Shown here in pieces: positions 52,079 to 60,788 of a stretch of DNA of 64,000 nucleotides. Every line of letters starts with the position of its first letter. Position 1 is the stretch's first letter. Under the pieces are notes generated by a model, which was not told where the DNA came from, searched no databases, and saw nothing but the letters and a program-made list of their open reading frames with translations. Position numbers and translations under genes: made by a program. Origin of the DNA: Mucilaginibacter mali (lineage in GTDB: Bacteria > Bacteroidota > Bacteroidia > Sphingobacteriales > Sphingobacteriaceae). Location of the stretch: positions 558,001 to 622,000 of the forward strand of contig NZ_CP054139.1 of NCBI RefSeq assembly GCF_013283875.1, in the 5' to 3' direction.

Positions 52079-52267
52079 TTATTCCTGGTTATTATCGGGC
52101 AGATCTTTTACGATCTCTCGTATCTTATCTATTAAAAAAGTTGTTTCCTGTATATGATGTTCATTTAAACGATTGTAACGTTCTTCCCATGACAAGGAAT
52201 CATCATCCCTGTATTTCGGCACCTTGATCCACTTATAGGAGTTCAATATCTCGTTCTTGTCCATCAT
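52079..52267 (-). CDS. Small hypothetical protein (62 aa)
   Basis: A charged, probably helical protein beginning MMDKNEILNSYKWIKVPKY and ending in LPDNNQE. No family is recognised. The two adjacent ATG codons (52267, 52264) are equally likely starts; a longer upstream extension is not favoured. It lies 20 bases upstream of yhcH on the same strand and is probably co-transcribed. Confidence 0.6.
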   Translation of the reverse strand: MMDKNEILNSYKWIKVPKYRDDDSLSWEERYNRLNEHHIQETTFLIDKIREIVKDLPDNNQE

Positions 52268-52286
52268 AAAGCTAAGATACACGTTA

Positions 52287-52320
52287 ATTAAAAATCCGTC
52301 CCGCAAAATGCAGGACGGAT
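52287..52320 (-). terminator. Terminator after kdgK
   Basis: On the minus strand ATCCGTCC and GGACGGAT form an 8-bp stem followed by TTTTTAATT. It lies 41 bases past the kdgK stop codon and separates it from the small gene and yhcH. Confidence 0.7.
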
Positions 52321-52332
52321 CATGATATTTCC

Positions 52333-52360
52333 ATTCCCCCTTTAGGGGGTTAGGGGGGGC
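52333..52360. repeat. CCCCCTNAAGGGGG palindrome after kdgK
   Basis: It begins directly after the kdgK stop codon (minus strand TAAGCCCCCCCTAACCCCC) and precedes the terminator. Confidence 0.7.
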
Positions 52361-53386
52361 TTAACGCTGTACACGGCCACTGCCGTCGCCTTTTACCAGG
52401 TCTTTAACCTCTGATAAAGTAGCGTGGTTCAAGTCGCCAGGGATGGTGTGTTTCAATGCCGAAGCAGCAACACCAAACTCGGCAGCATCGCCCTGGCTCA
52501 TGCCGGTAACTAAACCGAAGATGAAACCGCTGGCGAAAGAGTCGCCGCTGCCCACACGGTCAACAATACGTACTTCGTACTGTTTAGTGTGGTAAAACTC
52601 GTTACCATCGTATACTAAGGCGCTCCAGCCGTTATCGCTGGCGCTGTGGCTTTCGCGCAGGGTAGAGGCGATATGCTTAAAGCCAAATTTCTCTTTCATT
52701 TGTTTGAAAACGCTTTTGTAACCGTCAAGGTTCAGTTCGCCTTTGGTTACGTCGGTACCTTCGCTGGTGAAGCCTAAAGTAGTGTCGGCATCTTCTTCGT
52801 TACCAATACAAACGTCAACATACTGGCAAAGCTCGGTCATCACTTTACGTGCTTTCTCTTTGCTCCATAGTTTTTTACGGTAGTTAAGGTCGATAGAGGT
52901 AGTGATGCCTTTTTCCTTTGCAGCTTTTAAAGCAGCTAAAGTAAGGGCAGCAGCCTTATCGCTCAGGGCCGGGGTGATACCGGTAGTATGGAACCAATCG
53001 GCACCTTCAAAAATCGCGTCCCAGTCAAACTCGCTGGCGTCAACATCGGCAATAGAAGCGCCTGCACGGTCATAAACCACCTGCGATGCACGCATAGAAG
53101 CGCCTGTTTCTAAAAAGTAGATACCTAACCTGTCGCCACCACGCGCCACAAATTGCGTATCAACACCGTAACGGCGCAGGTGGTTAATGGCAGACTGGCC
53201 AATTGGGTTGTTTGGAACTTTTGACACGAAGGTACCATTCAGCCCGTAGTTGCAAAGCGCTGCCGATACGTTGGCTTCGCCGCCACCATAGGTAACATCA
53301 AATGAATCTGACTGAACAAATCTTTTAAAATCAGGGGTAGATAATCTAAGCATTATCTCGCCCAGGGTTACGACTTTTTTAGACAT
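52361..53386 (-). CDS. kdgK: 2-keto-3-deoxygluconate kinase (PfkB family)
   Basis: A 341-residue PfkB/ribokinase-fold sugar kinase. VTYGGGEANVSAALCNYGL (near residue 31) binds the sugar, SIDLNYRKKLWSKEKA is a family segment, and VDRVGSGDSFASGFIFG (near 283) holds the catalytic aspartate and anion hole. The match to KdgK rather than fructokinase rests on overall similarity and on the divergent eda gene, which uses the product KDPG. Confidence 0.9.
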   Translation of the reverse strand: MSKKVVTLGEIMLRLSTPDFKRFVQSDSFDVTYGGGEANVSAALCNYGLNGTFVSKVPNNPIGQSAINHLRRYGVDTQFVARGGDRLGIYFLETGASMRASQVVYDRAGASIADVDASEFDWDAIFEGADWFHTTGITPALSDKAAALTLAALKAAKEKGITTSIDLNYRKKLWSKEKARKVMTELCQYVDVCIGNEEDADTTLGFTSEGTDVTKGELNLDGYKSVFKQMKEKFGFKHIASTLRESHSASDNGWSALVYDGNEFYHTKQYEVRIVDRVGSGDSFASGFIFGLVTGMSQGDAAEFGVAASALKHTIPGDLNHATLSEVKDLVKGDGSGRVQR

Positions 53387-53506
53387 CGTTGGGTTATGTT
53401 TTAAGATTGAAAAATTAATATACTGTTATTAAGCTTAATTTAGCTGGTTGTCAAAAATACATTTTAGGCCAACTATTTACGAAGATATGTTAAAAAAAAA
53501 CAGCGG

Positions 53507-53520
53507 TAACGATTGCGTTA
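53507..53520. promoter_or_regulatory. Candidate operator between kdgK and eda
   Basis: TAACGATTGCGTTA is a dyad with arms TAACG/CGTTA around ATTG, in the shared upstream region of two divergent KDG pathway genes. It resembles LacI-family operators loosely. No regulator gene lies next to it. Confidence 0.4.
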
Positions 53521-53616
53521 ATTGTTTTGAACTAAATGCTAATACTACATACATCTTTCTATATTTTCTTCCTACTTTTAGCCCCTGATAAACTTTTCTG
53601 AATATATTAAACCACC

Positions 53617-54276
53617 ATGGATAAGAAAGAAGCCATTCTGAAACTGATACCAGAGCAAGGTATCCTGCCCCTGTATTTTAATAAAGATGCCGAGATCAGC
53701 GTAAATATTTTACATGCCTTATATAAGGCTGGCGTAAAAACCATCGAATACACTAACCGTGGCGAGGCTGCCTTAAAGAACTTTGCCAAACTGCGCGAGG
53801 TTTGCGATAAGGAATTAAGCGGCATGTACCTGGGTGTGGGCACTATTAAAAACGCCAAACAAGCGCAGGACTTTGTTGACGCCGGCGCCGATTATATCAT
53901 CAGCCCCGGATTGGTTGAAGAAGTGATCCCGGTTGCTGAAAAGGCAGGCTTGTTATGGGTTCCCGGCTGTATGACCCCTACCGAGATCATCAAAGCCGAA
54001 AATCTGGGCGCTAAAGTTGTAAAACTATTCCCTGGTAACTTATTAGGCCCGTCATTCCTGTCGGGTATTAAAGAACTGTTCCCTGGTATGCTGTTTATGC
54101 CTACCGGCGGTGTTGAGTTAACAAAGGAAAACATTGGCGGCTGGTTTAAAGCAGGTGTTTGCGCAGTTGGGATGGGCAGCAAACTGATAAGCAAAGACGT
54201 GATGGAAAACCAAAAATACGACGAATTAACCGCGGCTACTATCGAAGCTTTAGAAATAGTTAAAGCAAGCCGCTAA
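53617..54276 (+). CDS. eda: KDPG / 4-hydroxy-2-oxoglutarate aldolase
   Basis: A 219-residue class I aldolase of the KDPG family. The catalytic glutamate is in VKTIEYTNRG (near residue 45) and the Schiff-base lysine in AKVVKLFPGNLLGPSFL (near 138). It splits 2-keto-3-deoxy-6-phosphogluconate to pyruvate and glyceraldehyde 3-phosphate. It acts after KdgK and is co-transcribed with the transporter 36 bases downstream. Confidence 0.94.
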   Translation: MDKKEAILKLIPEQGILPLYFNKDAEISVNILHALYKAGVKTIEYTNRGEAALKNFAKLREVCDKELSGMYLGVGTIKNAKQAQDFVDAGADYIISPGLVEEVIPVAEKAGLLWVPGCMTPTEIIKAENLGAKVVKLFPGNLLGPSFLSGIKELFPGMLFMPTGGVELTKENIGGWFKAGVCAVGMGSKLISKDVMENQKYDELTAATIEALEIVKASR

Positions 54277-54312
54277 TCATATATAAACCTACATTATACC
54301 CGAGAGAAGACA

Positions 54313-55677
54313 ATGAGTAAAGACACGATAGGCAAGTTCAGGTGGACCATCTGCTCGTTGCTTTTTATTGCAACAACCATCAACTACCTGGACCGCCAGG
54401 TGCTGAGCCTTTTGCAGCCCACCCTGGAAGGGAAGTTTGGCTGGACCAATACCGATTATGCCAACATAACAGCGGTATTTCAGTTCACCTACGCTATTTG
54501 CCTTTTATTTGCAGGCCGCATTATAGATAAGCTGGGTACTAAATGGGGTTTCGGCTGGGCCATTATTATCTGGTCTATCGGTGCTATTTTACATGCCTTC
54601 GCCATCCCTATTGGTAATGTGGTTGGCGGCTTGTTCGGTTACGTAAGTGTGGCTACCTTGTCTGTTGCCGGCTTTATGTTTGGCAGGGGGATCCTGGCCA
54701 TCGGCGAATCGGGTAACTTCCCGGCAGCTATTAAAGCCACAGCCGAATATTTTCCTAAAAGGGAGCGTTCGCTGGCTACCGGCATCTTTAACTCGGGCGC
54801 GGGTATCGGTGCAATTTTGGCGCCTATCTGTATCCCCTGGATCGAACAGAAATGGGGATGGGAGGCTGCTTTCGTTGCCGTTGGCGCAATGGGTTTTGTT
54901 TGGCTGGTGCTATGGCTGATCATTTATGAAAAACCTGAACGTCAAAAACGCCTTTCGGCCGCAGAATTAACCCATATCCTTTCTGACGATGCCGCGGTTA
55001 AAGCACCTGTTGCCGGCGCTGCACCTGTTGAAGAAAAGGTAAGCTGGACAAAGCTGCTGGGCTATCGCCAAACCTGGTCGTTTGCCTTTGGTAAATTCAT
55101 GACCGATGGCGTTTGGTGGTTCTTCCTGTTCTGGCTGCCTGCCTACTTAAAGGCTCAATACGGTATGGTAAAATCAGATATCAGTTTCCCGCTGGCTGTA
55201 TTGTATATGCTAACCATGATCGGTAGTATTGGCGGCGGCTGGTTCCCTGCATATTTCGCTAAAAAAGGCCACGATATTTATATGGCCCGTATGAAAGCCA
55301 TGCTGGCTATCGCGGTGTTCCCGCTTATTGTTTTACTTGCACAACCATTGGGCAGTTACAGCTACTGGGTGCCGGTTATTCTTATCGGGATCGGTGCATC
55401 AGCCCACCAGGCCTGGAGTGCTAATATCTTCACTACCGTATCGGATATGTTCCCTAAAAAGGCCATTGGTACTGTTATCGGTATCGGCGGTATGGCCGGC
55501 GGCCTTGGCGGTGTGATCATCAATAAGCTGGGCGGTTACCTGTTTGATAAATACAAGGCACTTGGCCATATCGAAACCGGCTACACCATTATGTTCACCA
55601 TTTGCGCGGTAGCTTATTTGATAGCCTGGATTGTAATGAAAGCATTGGTGCCCCGCTACAAACAGGTTGAATTATAA
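54313..55677 (+). CDS. MFS hexuronate transporter (ExuT-like)
   Basis: A 454-residue carrier of the anion:cation symporter group. Twelve helices are apparent. INYLDRQVLSLLQPTLEGKFGW (helix 1 onward, near residue 22) and RGILAIGESGNFPAAIKATAEYF are hallmarks of ExuT/DgoT-type transporters. It probably imports galacturonate or glucuronate for the KDG pathway encoded beside it. Confidence 0.9.
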   Translation: MSKDTIGKFRWTICSLLFIATTINYLDRQVLSLLQPTLEGKFGWTNTDYANITAVFQFTYAICLLFAGRIIDKLGTKWGFGWAIIIWSIGAILHAFAIPIGNVVGGLFGYVSVATLSVAGFMFGRGILAIGESGNFPAAIKATAEYFPKRERSLATGIFNSGAGIGAILAPICIPWIEQKWGWEAAFVAVGAMGFVWLVLWLIIYEKPERQKRLSAAELTHILSDDAAVKAPVAGAAPVEEKVSWTKLLGYRQTWSFAFGKFMTDGVWWFFLFWLPAYLKAQYGMVKSDISFPLAVLYMLTMIGSIGGGWFPAYFAKKGHDIYMARMKAMLAIAVFPLIVLLAQPLGSYSYWVPVILIGIGASAHQAWSANIFTTVSDMFPKKAIGTVIGIGGMAGGLGGVIINKLGGYLFDKYKALGHIETGYTIMFTICAVAYLIAWIVMKALVPRYKQVEL

Positions 55678-55697
55678 TGCTGTTAATTATGATATTG

Positions 55698-55726
55698 AAA
55701 GCCGGGCAATTTGTCCGGCTTTTTTG
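55698..55726 (+). terminator. Terminator of the eda-transporter unit
   Basis: AAAGCCGGGC/GTCCGGCTTT forms a stem around AATTT and is followed by TTTG. It lies 20 bases past the stop codon. Confidence 0.75.
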
Positions 55727-55856
55727 TTTATATCCAAACGGTATTGTGAGAAGTAAGCGAAGAACGCCAGGCTTGTATTACCGCACGGCTTGCCGGAGAT
55801 TCTTCATCATTGTTATCCATAAGATGTTTTGAAAATAAGTGTCTGAAAAAGCAAAA

Positions 55857-55990
55857 CGTCATCCCGAACTTGTTTCGGGATCTCATTTGCACAGTCTAAT
55901 CTTTGCATACCTGACCTGAGTGATGAGGTGTTGAAACAAATTTAGCATCACTTTATTTGTCATTCCACCTTAGAGGTCGCCCGGATTTTA
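55857..55990. repeat. Hairpin-containing repeat region (ATCCCGAACTTGTTTCGGGAT)
   Basis: A short hairpin (ATCCCGAAC / TTTCGGGAT) at 55861-55881 follows ACGTCAT. GTCATTCCACC and a GCATGACG stretch lie at the far end. The pattern suggests a degenerate copy of a larger dispersed repeat. Nothing else is seen in the 335-base gap between the two convergent units. Confidence 0.5.
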
Positions 55991-56012
55991 TAAACAGCAT
56001 GACGGGTTAGTT

Positions 56013-57680
56013 TTACAACTGATATTTCGCCCTTAGCTGCTCACTTACCAAACCCGCATCATCAACAACGCTTTGCGGGTAGCCCATGGCCTGCAGAATA
56101 GCGATCCCGTTCTTGTTTTTCAATAGTCCCGGCTTCATACGATAATCAAACACCAGGCGGGCATCGGCAGTAACCAGTTCCTCGAATGAGTAAGTGGTAT
56201 AATCGCTGCCCAATAATTCGGCCAGTTCCAGGTCGTGGGTAGATACAAATACAAAATTGCCATTGGCGGTTAAGTAGGCCAGCACAGCTTTGGCCGCGGC
56301 AATACGTTCGATGGTGTTTGTGCCGCGAAAGATCTCGTCTATCAGCACCAGGTTTTTGTTGGGTTTAGCGGCATCGCATTGCTGCATGATATCTAAAACA
56401 GATAAAGCCTCGGCTTGAAAATAGCTTTTATGCTCCTCCATATCATCGCTTATGCGGATACTGGTATAAATATTTAGCCACGGCGCGCTATAGCTTTTGC
56501 TGCAACTGGTAAACATGGTTTGCGCAAGCAAGGCGTTGATAGCAATACTGCGGATAAAAGTGGTTTTGCCCGACATGTTGGATCCCGTTACCAATACGCC
56601 CCTGTCGGCACTGGTATTGATAGAATTGGCAACGCAATCCGTAACCAGGGGATGGTAAAGTTCCCGGATGTCAAGATCGCTATCGGGGCTAAACACCGGC
56701 TTGCTGTAATAGGCGAGGCCATCGCGCACAGAACGGATACTGATCAGGAAATCGATATGGCCTATGTAATCAAAGATGAGGTGGATACCCGGGCGATATT
56801 TATTCACCAGGTTAATAGAACTGATAAACATCAGTGGTTCTAACAACAAAAGGGTTTTGATCAGTTCGGACAAGGCATACATCACATCCGTAGGGTCGCG
56901 CACAGCCGAATTGATGCTCACAAAACTCAAAGACCGCTTCAGGCTGCCCATATGGTTAATGGTATCGCTTACCTGCTGGTTTACCGGTGTGCCCGTTTGC
57001 TTGCGGAACCATGTGGCCGCATTAATGAGTTTGATAAGTTGCGGCAGCGAATGGGTATACTGCGCCACCTTTCGTTTATTAACATAATGGATCACAAAGT
57101 TAGCCATCACCATTAGCATCAGCACAATAAAATAAAGCTGGTTATGCGTGGCTATCATCAGCATAAATAACGCGAGGACGGTAATACCGGACACCCTGAT
57201 ATAAAAAGTAACCAGCGGACTGAACAGCGATTCCTGTGCTTTAAACAATTCGGGCAGGTAATAGGCGTTCGGGTCGCTTAGTTCGGCTAATTGCAGCTGG
57301 TAGGTTTCTAAAACACTTTTGTCGGCAGGCAAAGCATCCACTTGTTTATCAATATTATTGATGTTGGCCGGTATAGCAGCGCGCGATAAAAGCCGGTTAT
57401 ATAAATATTGCTGACCGGGTTTGGAGCAGGTACGGTCGATATAGGTAAAAACCTGCTCAATATCCAGGTCGGCCATGGTAGCAGCAGATAACCGGAATTG
57501 ATCGGGATCGGCTTGCAGGTATAAGGCTACCTGTTTAAAATTAGGTAGATGATCAGCAGGCTTACCCCAATTTTCGCGGATAGCAGCCAGGCGTTTATTC
57601 CGTTTGCGGATATTGCCGGCATAGGTAAGTATTACCAGTAATAATATTATCGCGATGACGATTACAACAGCAATGCCCAT
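56013..57680 (-). CDS. MutS-like ATPase with membrane helices
   Basis: A 555-residue protein. The N-terminus is a membrane helix (VVIVIAIILLLVILTYAG), two more helices lie near residues 160-195, and the C-terminal half is a MutS-type ATPase: VTGSNMSGKTTFIRS (Walker A), LVLIDEIFRGTNTIER (Walker B) and FVSTHDLELAELL. The mismatch-recognition domains of MutS are missing. Relatives are common in Bacteroidota and of unknown function. It starts one base after the enoyl-CoA hydratase gene. Confidence 0.9.
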   Translation of the reverse strand: MGIAVVIVIAIILLLVILTYAGNIRKRNKRLAAIRENWGKPADHLPNFKQVALYLQADPDQFRLSAATMADLDIEQVFTYIDRTCSKPGQQYLYNRLLSRAAIPANINNIDKQVDALPADKSVLETYQLQLAELSDPNAYYLPELFKAQESLFSPLVTFYIRVSGITVLALFMLMIATHNQLYFIVLMLMVMANFVIHYVNKRKVAQYTHSLPQLIKLINAATWFRKQTGTPVNQQVSDTINHMGSLKRSLSFVSINSAVRDPTDVMYALSELIKTLLLLEPLMFISSINLVNKYRPGIHLIFDYIGHIDFLISIRSVRDGLAYYSKPVFSPDSDLDIRELYHPLVTDCVANSINTSADRGVLVTGSNMSGKTTFIRSIAINALLAQTMFTSCSKSYSAPWLNIYTSIRISDDMEEHKSYFQAEALSVLDIMQQCDAAKPNKNLVLIDEIFRGTNTIERIAAAKAVLAYLTANGNFVFVSTHDLELAELLGSDYTTYSFEELVTADARLVFDYRMKPGLLKNKNGIAILQAMGYPQSVVDDAGLVSEQLRAKYQL

Positions 57681-57681
57681 A

Positions 57682-58458
57682 TTAACGTTTCCCGCTTAAG
57701 AAGCCTTGCAGGGCATGTTGCGTAAAGTTTGATAATACCAGTTCGCCGCTGATGGCGGCGCGGGTGGCCAGTAAGGTATCCCAGTTTTCGGTGCCTTCCC
57801 ACATAATTTGCTTCAGGCCGGTCAGCGCGCCGGGATGGTAGGAAGCCAGTTTTTGCGCAAGTCCGTCAACGGCTTCATCAAGTGCGGGTATATCGGCATA
57901 AACCTCATTATATAAACCTTTGCCCATGGCCCATTGCGCGTTCTGAAAATCGGTAGCGCGGATGGTTAACTGCGAAAATGCCGGTAAGCCCACCTTGCGT
58001 TGTACCACAGGCGATATCACAAAGGGGCCAATGCCAATGGCTAACTCGCTTAGTTTGATGGATGCAGCTTCGGTAGCCAGGCAGTAATCTGCCGCGGCGG
58101 CTAAACCTACGCCGCCGCCTACCGCTTTGCCCTGTATGCGGGCTATCACAATTTTAGTACAGGTGCGTATAGCGTTGATAACGTTGGCAAAACCCATAAA
58201 AAATTGCGCGCCGCTTTGCTTATCTTTTAGTTGCAGCAATTCATCAAAACTGGCGCCTGCGCAAAAGGTGCGGTCGCCGGCACTTTTTAAAACAATGACG
58301 CGGGTGGCGTCGTCATGTCCGGCCTGATCAATTGCCGAAGTTAACCGGGCCAGCAATGCCGATGGCAACGAGTTTTGCGCTGGATGAAAAAAGGTGATGG
58401 TGGTAACACCTGAACTATCGGTAACAGAATTTACATAGCCGTTTGCTGTATCACTCAT
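57682..58458 (-). CDS. Enoyl-CoA hydratase/isomerase family protein
   Basis: A 258-residue crotonase-fold enzyme. CAGASFDELLQLKD (near residue 67) and IQGKAVGGGVGLAAAADYCLA (near 110) form the oxyanion hole. SELAIGIGPFVISPVV follows, where the catalytic acids would lie; only one clear glutamate is visible, so the exact reaction is uncertain. It could act in fatty-acid or aromatic CoA breakdown. It precedes the MutS-like gene. Confidence 0.9.
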   Translation of the reverse strand: MSDTANGYVNSVTDSSGVTTITFFHPAQNSLPSALLARLTSAIDQAGHDDATRVIVLKSAGDRTFCAGASFDELLQLKDKQSGAQFFMGFANVINAIRTCTKIVIARIQGKAVGGGVGLAAAADYCLATEAASIKLSELAIGIGPFVISPVVQRKVGLPAFSQLTIRATDFQNAQWAMGKGLYNEVYADIPALDEAVDGLAQKLASYHPGALTGLKQIMWEGTENWDTLLATRAAISGELVLSNFTQHALQGFLSGKR

Positions 58459-58596
58459 AGTAGAGAAGCTTTAAACCAGGGCTAATATCCGTACTTTAAA
58501 ACAGGTTTGCAACAGTAGTTTTTGCACCGGAAGTATGCTAAAATAAACCTATAAGTTTTAAATAAAAATAAATTTTAAAATATTAATTAAATAAAT

Positions 58597-58604
58597 TATA
58601 TTTG
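58597..58604 (+). promoter_or_regulatory. -7 element of the first receiver gene
   Basis: TATATTTG matches TAnnTTTG and lies 44 bases before the GTG start codon. No clear -33 element was found in the very AT-rich upstream sequence. Confidence 0.45.
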
Positions 58605-58647
58605 ATAGTCCCCTAATTATTAACTAATAATAAAATAATTCAGCCAT

Positions 58648-59001
58648 GTGAAAATTGTAGTAATTGAAGACAATCCTGATATTATGGATGTGGTTGATTT
58701 TATTTTAAGCAGCGACGGACACGAACTGATCCCCTGTAATGACGGCAGCATCGCCGCCAATCTGCACAACATTAATCCCGACCTGATCTTTATCGACGAG
58801 TTTTTGCCTGTAAAACGCGGGAGCGAGATATGCAAAAACATTAAGGCAAACCCACTATTGCAGCACATGCCGGTGGTGTTAATATCAACCGTGCCCCACC
58901 TGGCTACCATTGCCAGCCAAAGCGGTGCCGATGCCTACCTGGAAAAACCGTTTGAACTAAGCGACTTTTTAGCCATAACCAACAGCTTTGTAAAAGTTTA
59001 A
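58648..59001 (+). CDS. Single-domain response regulator 1
   Basis: A 117-residue receiver domain without an output domain. Acidic residues are in VVIEDNPDIMD, the phosphorylation site is D50 in LIFIDEFLPV, and the conserved threonine/serine and lysine are in VVLISTVP and LEKPFE. The start is GTG; a closer ATG two bases upstream is out of frame. It overlaps the convergent XRE gene by 4 bases. No histidine kinase gene is nearby. Confidence 0.9.
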   Translation: MKIVVIEDNPDIMDVVDFILSSDGHELIPCNDGSIAANLHNINPDLIFIDEFLPVKRGSEICKNIKANPLLQHMPVVLISTVPHLATIASQSGADAYLEKPFELSDFLAITNSFVKV

Positions 59002-59243
59002 TCGTTAGGCAGGTTAGGTATCTTCAGCAGATCGTTAGGGTCGATATCCAGCGCTTTACCCAAAGCGGCTATGGTGGTTAATTTGGCGTTTACCCGGCCA
59101 TTCTCTATGCGGTAAATTTGCGAAAGCTCCATATCAGCCATCTTGGCTAACTTGTCCATTGATAGTTTACGTTGCAAGCGCAACTTTTTAAGGTTCTTAC
59201 CAAAAACCTTAACAACTTCCTGTTCGGGTAGTTGAAAAAACAT
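58998..59243 (-). CDS. XRE-family helix-turn-helix regulator
   Basis: An 81-residue protein with a Cro/CI-type HTH from residue 14: FGKNLKKLRLQRKLSMDKLA, then MADMELSQIYRIENGRVNAK. It lacks a second domain. It converges on the receiver gene with a 4-base overlap of the 3' ends, so antisense interference between them is possible. Confidence 0.88.
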   Translation of the reverse strand: MFFQLPEQEVVKVFGKNLKKLRLQRKLSMDKLAKMADMELSQIYRIENGRVNAKLTTIAALGKALDIDPNDLLKIPNLPND

Positions 59244-59543
59244 AAGTGTGTACAGTGTTAGGGTGATGTATTTAACAGGCGGGGCAAATATACATTTACC
59301 GTCCGCAGAATACTACACAAACGATAGTTTTAGTTATAAATTTTGCGGGTTGAAAAATAAATGTTTGGCCGATGGTAAAATTTATTCACTCCCCGGGCAA
59401 CCTATTGTAGAAAATAGGCGTCATTTTAGTATAACGCTATATTTATTAAATAGCAATTTATTGCACTTTACTGATCTTGAAATTTGTTAAAGTATTGTAA
59501 ATATGAAGTTTAATAAACGTACTGTGAAGGATATTATAATAAG

Positions 59544-59560
59544 TGGCATGCAGATTGCAT
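59544..59560 (+). promoter_or_regulatory. Candidate sigma-54 promoter of the second receiver gene
   Basis: TGGCATGCAGATTGCAT has the -24 GG and -12 GC elements exactly 10 bases apart, matching TGGCACG-N4-TTGCW at all but one base. The predicted start site is near 59570 and the ATG is at 59574, which would leave almost no leader. The rest of the 59244-59573 gap holds no gene I can support. Confidence 0.6.
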
Positions 59561-59573
59561 CAGCTTCCATATA

Positions 59574-59945
59574 ATGGAAAAGGAAAAGAAAATATTAGTA
59601 GTTGATGATGACCGGGCGATACTGGAGATGCTGGGCGAGGTGCTTTCCTACTATGGTTACCAGGTGAGCACGCTGGCGCGTGCCGAGATGGTTTTTGACC
59701 GGATTAAAGAGTATAACCCCGATTTGATACTAATGGATATTATGCTGGCCGGTATGGATGGCCGCACTATTTGCCGTGCCATTAAATCTGTTGAAGATGT
59801 GTCAAATATCCCCATCATCCTGATCTCGGCAAGTGAGAGTGGCGCTTCGTGCCTGAACCGTGAAGGCGCCCCAGACGACTTTGTTCAGAAACCTTTCGAC
59901 GTAAGCTTCCTGATTGAAAAGATAGAGCACCAACTGGCTGCTTAA
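59574..59945 (+). CDS. Single-domain response regulator 2
   Basis: A 123-residue receiver domain. LVVDDDRAILEML supplies the acidic pocket, the phospho-acceptor is D53 in LILMDIMLAGMDG, and IILISASE and VQKPFD complete the site. There is no output domain. A sigma-54-like promoter precedes it and a hairpin terminator at 60192 follows. Confidence 0.92.
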   Translation: MEKEKKILVVDDDRAILEMLGEVLSYYGYQVSTLARAEMVFDRIKEYNPDLILMDIMLAGMDGRTICRAIKSVEDVSNIPIILISASESGASCLNREGAPDDFVQKPFDVSFLIEKIEHQLAA

Positions 59946-60191
59946 ATCTCCTCTTTTTCAATAGTTTAGCGCTTTAAATCCTTTTGTTGCAGGTGAAATT
60001 CCATTATGGTGGGGTTTGGGTATCTCCGTGTGTAATATTATTAAGATAATTACTTAACTGCGGGGAATTGAATTAATTTCTGACTTTAAAATCACATAAA
60101 TTTTAACTATAATTTAATTAATTAAATTATTTGAAAAACCTTGTTTGTAGAATAATTAATTTATATCTATCATTGTATCACATTTTCGTTT

Positions 60192-60224
60192 GCAACCGTT
60201 CTATCTATCTGCGGTTGCTTTTTT
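60192..60224 (+). terminator. Terminator after receiver 2
   Basis: GCAACCG and CGGTTGC form a 7-bp stem around a 13-nt loop, followed by TTTTTT. It lies in the 334-base AT-rich gap between receivers 2 and 3, where nothing else is seen. Confidence 0.65.
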
Positions 60225-60279
60225 CCGAAGCTGCTGATACATCATTAACCCTTACAGTTTGCCCCTGCAAATTTAAACT

Positions 60280-60639
60280 ATGTTGAAACGAATTTTAGTG
60301 CTGGATGATAACCAGGACATTTTGGAAGTGGTGAACGAGGTTTTATCGTATGAGCACTTTGACGTTCACGCCACTTCAAACAGTAATGGCATAGTGGCTG
60401 TTGCCGAAAAATTTAACCCCGACCTTATTATTTTGGATTACCGCCTGAGCAATGCCAACGGCGGCGAAATATGCCTTGAACTAAAGGCCCACCCTAAATT
60501 TAAAGATACACCCGTAATTATCTTCTCGGCTTATATTAGTATGAACGTTGATTTTGATAAGTACAGGTGTGATGCCGTGATCTCCAAACCGTTCGATCTG
60601 TCGCAATTGATAGAAACGGTGAATGGGTTGATAAAATGA
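60280..60639 (+). CDS. Single-domain response regulator 3
   Basis: A 119-residue receiver domain. LVLDDNQDILEVV, D52 in LIILDYRLSNANGGE, VIIFSAYI and ISKPFD mark the active site. It is the third stand-alone receiver in 2 kb on the same strand, separated by its own terminator and gap from the second. The kinase partner must be encoded elsewhere. Confidence 0.9.
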   Translation: MLKRILVLDDNQDILEVVNEVLSYEHFDVHATSNSNGIVAVAEKFNPDLIILDYRLSNANGGEICLELKAHPKFKDTPVIIFSAYISMNVDFDKYRCDAVISKPFDLSQLIETVNGLIK

Positions 60640-60645
60640 TGCTTT

Positions 60646-60788
60646 GTGGCTAATTAACCACAAAGAACACAGAGAATTCAACCGGATTAACACAAAGACC
60701 ACAAAGCCTTTGTAACCCTATATTAACTTTAGTGTCTTTTGCGACCTTTGTGAAAAGATCTTTGCGCCCTTTGTGGTTAAATAGCCAC
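60646..60788. repeat. Inverted repeat of the ACCACAAAGRGCGCAAAG family
   Basis: GTGGCTAATTAACCACAAAG at the left is the inverse of the right end CTTTGTGGTTAAATAGCCAC, with ACACAAAGACCACAAAG-type units between. It fills the whole gap between convergent receiver 3 and ypdA. A short relative is at 1236-1260. Confidence 0.7.

Noticed and set aside
59248..59490. 80-residue frame between XRE and receiver 2
   Set aside because: No domain, poor codon pattern and no promoter or ribosome-binding signal; the region looks like an AT-rich spacer.
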